Shown one piece after another: positions 59,378-64,000 of a DNA stretch of 64,000 nt. This stretch comes from Polytrichum commune (Eukaryota > Streptophyta > Polytrichopsida > Polytrichales > Polytrichaceae), in assembly GCA_950295325.1 (NCBI GenBank), contig OX485803.1:4400001-4464000 (forward strand), written 5' to 3'. Under the pieces are notes generated by a model, which had not been told where the DNA came from, searched no databases, and worked only from the letters and a program-made list of their open reading frames with translations. Every line of letters starts with the position of its first letter. The first letter of the stretch is position 1. A program made the translations under genes and the position numbers.

Positions 59378-60715
59378 AACCTCTTATGGCACGTTGATGT
59401 GGTTGGAGCTTAGAAGAGTCCAAAATTTTCATTTGTTAGTTTTTTTCCCAATATAAATTTTCACTTATTCATTTGATTAGGTTCATAATTTCCGATTTTT
59501 TTCGTTTTAATATTTGAGAATTATTTTTGCACAAACCAGCTATGGTGCTACGGTAGTGAATCATGTTCTTATAGTGGACGGATGAAAAATACACTTAGAT
59601 TTGATGATTCCCTCTTGCCGTTGGAGTCGTCTTGAAAGCTAAATTGGTGGGGAGATTCATTCTTGTCCCCTTGTTGGTCTCTCCGCTAGAATGGGGTCTT
59701 CGCTCTGCTAATCAATCTTTAAATTGCATGAACAACATAAGTTAGTGGAGGGTTGTTAGCAAAGTTCCAATGCCACTACATTGTTTATGGTGTTTAGTGT
59801 CACATACATTATTTGCAAAGGCCCTAAACTAGATGCCTATAGGTCTTAAAGTATCATGTCCGTTAACTACCAATAGAGTATTATTTGGCAAACATAAATG
59901 ATTTCTTAAAGTGAACAAAGACTTACATTATGACATTTAGCATAGCATATTGGGATATTTGAGATGTCGGTTTTTCATTTTAAAATGCAAGGGGAAGGTA
60001 TTATTGAGCATACTAATGGCAAGTGTCATGTGTTTCCATTTTAGTATGCAAGAGGAAGATATTCTTGAGCATACTAATGTCAAGTGTCATTTGTGTACAC
60101 TAAGTCAACTTGTAGATCATTATGTAACATAGGTATGCGCCTCATAACACTACTTAACATACTCATGCTAAGATATTAGTAAGCGCACTTGAATGCCAAG
60201 TTCCATGAGTGGGTATTAATGATGAAGTTGTTGATCATTAGTGTAACCTAAGATACGCCTCAAAACAAGGTAAGTGACACTATAACGCATGTGACATTAA
60301 ATATCATAAAGAATGTAGTACATGAATAAGTTAGTGATGCTCCCAAATTGTCACTTTAAGACAAAATGAATGCTAATGAATTGTCAGAAGAAGAAGAAGA
60401 AGATATCGACATGAATATGAGCCCATCGTACTTCTCCTTATCATGTTTACCATGCTACAATATAAGGTGTATGACCTTCCTTCCAGAAGATGGGCCCTAT
60501 GGGTCCAAGTTAAATATATCATTTGGTAAGCGGTGGGTTATTGGGGGGGGGGGGGGGGGTATCAATGCTTGTTTTTGGTCTAATTTTCATTTGTTGAGGA
60601 TAAGTATGTAAGATATTTTATAACATTTTCATGCAAGGATTTCATATAGTTATAGATTGTGGCTTTAGGAATATTTAAGTTTTCTAGTTTTGCTAGTGAG
60701 TACTCGTAAATGGCC
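59378..60715. other. Unresolved sequence with short local duplications
   Basis: A ~70-bp tandem similarity occurs near 59970-60110 (AAATGCAAG(G)GGAAG..ATT.TTGAGCATACTAATG...AAGTGTCAT). A 17-G run is at 60543-60559. A small plus-strand frame at 60366-60611 spans the G-run and shows no known domain. Confidence 0.35.
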
Positions 60716-60719
60716 CTTT

Positions 60720-61720
60720 GTACTCTCATCTTGATGGCCATTATAGGCTTAATATTTTAGCAACGTTGTTTAAAGGTGTCTATTAGTGGGTCGTACTTTC
60801 TATGTTTGGTCTCAATGGTTGTTTCTGGAAAATTGGTCATGGCAATATGTGAATTTTATGAGTTGGACTGCATACGCAGGCGTGGGGTTGAAGGGTGTTT
60901 AACTATGTTTTAGGGCTCCTATAATGCATAGGATTTTGGCCCTTAGTTTCGCCATGCATCGGCATGCAGTGTTGAAGCATGTGCATGGTAGTAGCCAATT
61001 AGGTATGGTTGGGTTGGGGGGTTGATCAATGATGATTCCAATGTTGGCTTAGGTGAAGAGCCTTGTAAATTAGCAGGCATGTAGTGGTTGTACTATAAGG
61101 TGCACTGCTTGTTGTGTTAAGTTATTCGCAAACTCTGGATATATTGATTTGTGCATTTGGAGAGGAGATGTGGCTACGTGTCTTTGTCGTTGTTGGGGCA
61201 TAATATGCACTCATGATTTGTGTTTGTGGGCATCCAAAATATGTTTATTTGGTGGTTACCCCTATATTGTGCATACGTAAATTGGAGCATCTTGGCAATT
61301 TGTGCATATGTGATATTGGGTGCTTTCCATAAGAAGTTAAATAGTTTATGATTGATTTGTTCGTTAGATAGCCACTTGTCATTTGTGTAGCTATGGTGGT
61401 TTCATGATTTTTGTGGTCTTTGTTGGTGAAGGTGTGGAGGTTTCGGATTGATCCATTGTGTGTGGTACATGGTACATTTGTTAGCCAATACGGTGTCACT
61501 AGCAGGTTGTATGCTATTTATTTTCGGTTATTCCAATGTGAGTTTTCTTTTCTTTTCTTTTTAGTCTAGCATATTTCTTGCAATATGGCTCCAGTTGTAC
61601 TTTGTTTGGGTGGTGGTGTTGTGACAATGAGAATCTTATGCGGTTATTGATTGAGTTTGTGCTATTGAGGCTATCCATGAGGATATGGGTGTCTAGTTGG
61701 GTCATTTATAAGAGAAGCTA
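60720..61720 (-). pseudogene. LINE C-terminal remnant with zinc-knuckle
   Basis: Read on the minus strand from about 61705, frames with KVQLEPYCKKY and GKHPISHMHKLPRCSNLRMHNIG are followed, after a frameshift, by CILCPNND and SHLLSKC. The latter give a C-x2-C...H-x4-C knuckle as found at the C-terminus of plant LINE reverse transcriptases. Several stops interrupt the reading. The RT core is not present. The assignment rests on the knuckle and overall style, so the precise family is uncertain. Confidence 0.5.
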
Positions 61721-62929
61721 GCATGTGAGTAGTGAGCAGTGAGCAATAACACGAGATATAAGTTTCTATTTCTATAATATATTCCTTGAAATTCAAATAG
61801 TTTGGTTATAAATGGAATGTAAGGGGACATTTAACAATTGAGAAATGAACCATGTTATCGTGGAATTCATGCTCTCCATCTTGTTGAGGGGTCTATTATC
61901 AAGTAATCAACCTGGCATATGTAGATCTAAGAATTAACCTTATTATAAACTGTAGCTTGAATATAGGTCAATGGACCTTGAAAATAACTACAATTACCTA
62001 CATATTTTGAAATTCATAAAACTATATATTGACAGTGTTCTAACATCACATCCTAATTATACATTAATGACTATTATTGCTTGATAATAGTTGCAACCTT
62101 GTATAATGCGGGTATAATGCGCATGACCTTGTTGTAGTTTAAAGTTGTACCTGCATACACAAGGGTGTTCGCCATCATGTAAGCCAAAAAATTAATAGGG
62201 GCCTTAGCTACTAGATTGTAGTGTATGTACTTTGTGTATGTTATGTTGGGTTGCTAGATACAAGCACATATGTTTGGGAACAATAACAATCATTAACATA
62301 AAAATATCTAAAAAATTAAAATAGTAATAATGTGAGCATGCTATAAATTTGCGTCTCCTACATCATCTAAGTAATTATAAGATCATTGAAATTGATTAAA
62401 AAGAAGAAGAAGATGGTGTTATGCGTAATAATTGGGTGCATTCAAATCAAGATCATGAACAAAAAACACCCAAACAAATACTCACTTAACGCATTTGTAT
62501 AGCACAACACACATATTAGTTGTCCTCCCTAGGAACCTACCAAGAGCATGTGACCAATTCATTATCTGTAATAGAAAGGCTACAATCTCAATTATTTCAA
62601 AAATTTGTGGAAGCCTTCCTTTGTGGGCGGACTAGAATACAACCACCAACATAGAGTGATATAGCATTATGTTTCAACATCCTTCATTATATTGTGTACA
62701 TCTAATCCTTGCAAGATTTTTGTGTTAAAATTGCAACAATAATTAAATGTGATTTTGTTGGTGTTGGCAAACGCCTGGAAAACATTTACATTCGTGATCC
62801 TCTATGGCTGCAATCTATACAATATATTCATTAAAAAAAAGTCACCTTACAATTCATTTTCATGGATTACCTGACATGAATACCTAAAATTTCATGTAGG
62901 GATCACCATTCTCATTCTCTTGGTGGTAC
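61721..62929. other. Unresolved AT-rich sequence
   Basis: No gene or repeat boundary was recognised. Some AAG repeats occur near 62400. Confidence 0.3.
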
Positions 62930-64000
62930 CCAACATTTCACTTAATGTTGCCCCAGAAAAGTTGACTCGATGTCCTTATGCAAAATAAAAATTCAACATT
63001 TTGAGGACCTAAATTTGGTTTCAAATTTCAACATAATTTTAAAATTTCTTTACAAATGGTCCCAACGAAACTTTACAACAAATTAGATTTTTTTTTTAAT
63101 GAAACCCAAAAGATTCAAATTCTTTCCTTAATGCCAAGGATACAATTGATAATCAAACGTGGTTTGACATTTAAGTCAATTTCCTCAGTTGCTTTGGAAA
63201 CAACCTCCACAACACTCCGTATGGCTTTGGAAACCACCTTCAATAAAAATCTAAAGGAACCAAAACTTTCAAACTAGGTGCCGATGATATAAATATCAAC
63301 ATTTTGTTAAGTATTAATTTCGTTCAAATTTATGTTATTTTTCTCAAATAGTTTACAAATGACCCTCGAATTGTTTTACATAGCTTTGGAAGTGACTTTG
63401 AAAAATATCCAAAAAAGTGAAATTTGTACACTTGGATCCGAGGGTACAAATATCAACATTTGGAGAATTTTAATTTTGGACATAATTTCTTTTATTTTCT
63501 TAAATGTATTGCAAATGGCCCTTACAATGCTTCCTAGGGCTTTGAAAGTGACTCTAAAAAATCTCCAAAGAATTGAAAATTTTCCCCTTGATTTTGAGGG
63601 TTCAAATATCAAAATTTTGGTAACTTTTAATTTAGTCATCATTTCATTTTTTTTTCTCAAATGCTTCACAAATGACCCTTGCATCGCTTCCCAAGGCTTT
63701 TGAAACGATTTTGAAAAATCTCCAAAAATCTGAAAGTTGCACCCTTAGATCCAAGGGTACATATATAAGCATTTCGGTAACTTTAAAGTTGGCTCAAAAT
63801 TCCTTTTATTTCTCTCAAATGCTTATAGTTGGGCCTCACATTGTGTTTGAGGGCTTTCAAGGTGAGCTTGAAAACATCTCCAAAGAATAGAATTTGTAAA
63901 CTCGGTGCCAAGAATACAAACATCCACATTGTGGAACCTTGAGGTTGGCTCCATTTTTTTTTTTAACTTTTTGCTTAAATATTTTGGAGATGGTGTTGTA
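62930..64000 (+). repeat. Satellite-like tandem array, ~157-bp unit (continues beyond window)
   Basis: The (A)CAAATG(A/G)(C/T)CC-type block recurs at 63052, about 63208, 63355, 63511, 63668, about 63825 and about 63981, i.e. every 147-157 bp. Each unit also contains GCTTTGGAA-like, AAAAATCTCCAAA-like and GGTACAAATATCAACATTT-like blocks in order. Units differ by 20-30%. Open frames on both strands are by-products. The right end is cut by the window. Confidence 0.85.

Noticed and set aside
63332-63703. 123-codon plus and 102-codon minus frames
   Set aside because: They run through the ~157-bp satellite-like array. Opposite-strand frames of similar length are typical of low-complexity AT-rich repeats.

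Overview
The window looks like a nuclear segment of a land plant. It carries three multi-exon genes whose introns obey GT-AG rules, and everything around them is retroelement debris, small terminal-inverted-repeat (TIR) elements, tandem arrays and microsatellites. Two genes are unmistakable plant orthologues: a KEULE-type Sec1/Munc18 protein, and the LRR-armadillo-patatin phospholipase pPLA-I. I cannot fix the lineage from sequence alone. A non-model plant outside the well-annotated angiosperms is plausible, but that is inference.

Layout. 1-4540: unresolved sequence, then an element with ~70-bp inverted ends enclosing a decayed BED-type transposase start and a dead minus-strand LINE. 6130-18156 (minus): KEULE-like gene, 21 exons, 667 aa, fully reconstructed by splice phase. 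18157-21741: shared 5' intergenic region of a head-to-head pair. 21742-33366 (plus): pPLA-I-like gene, 18 exons, 1342 aa. 33367-36925: repeats plus a PIF/Harbinger-type MITE with TTA target duplications. 36926-40599 (minus): trihelix/SANT-like DNA-binding protein, 5 exons, 734 aa. 42560-44120: ~286-bp tandem array. 44120-58560: repeat-dominated, with an inverted pair of LINE 3' ends, two copies of a ~520-bp TIR element and a hAT relic nested in a MITE nested in an older repeat. 58568-59372: probable solo LTR with an array of dyad hairpins. 60720-61720: LINE C-terminal remnant. 62930-64000: ~157-bp satellite-like array running off the window.

How the genes relate. KEULE-type SM proteins act in SNARE-mediated exocytosis and cell-plate fusion. 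pPLA-I is a lipid acyl hydrolase. The trihelix-like protein is presumably a nuclear regulator. Nothing shows that they share a pathway. The divergent KEULE/pPLA-I pair could share cis-elements, but the ~3.6 kb between start codons makes this only a possibility.

Most notable observations: two independent tandem duplications in pPLA-I, one copying the start-codon region and one copying the first exon-intron junction, with the extra start or donor destroyed in each; a three-layer nested insertion with a related empty site 3 kb away; and a solo LTR whose U3-like part holds about eleven dyads with changing but still complementary arms. I found no convincing previously unknown multi-gene system.
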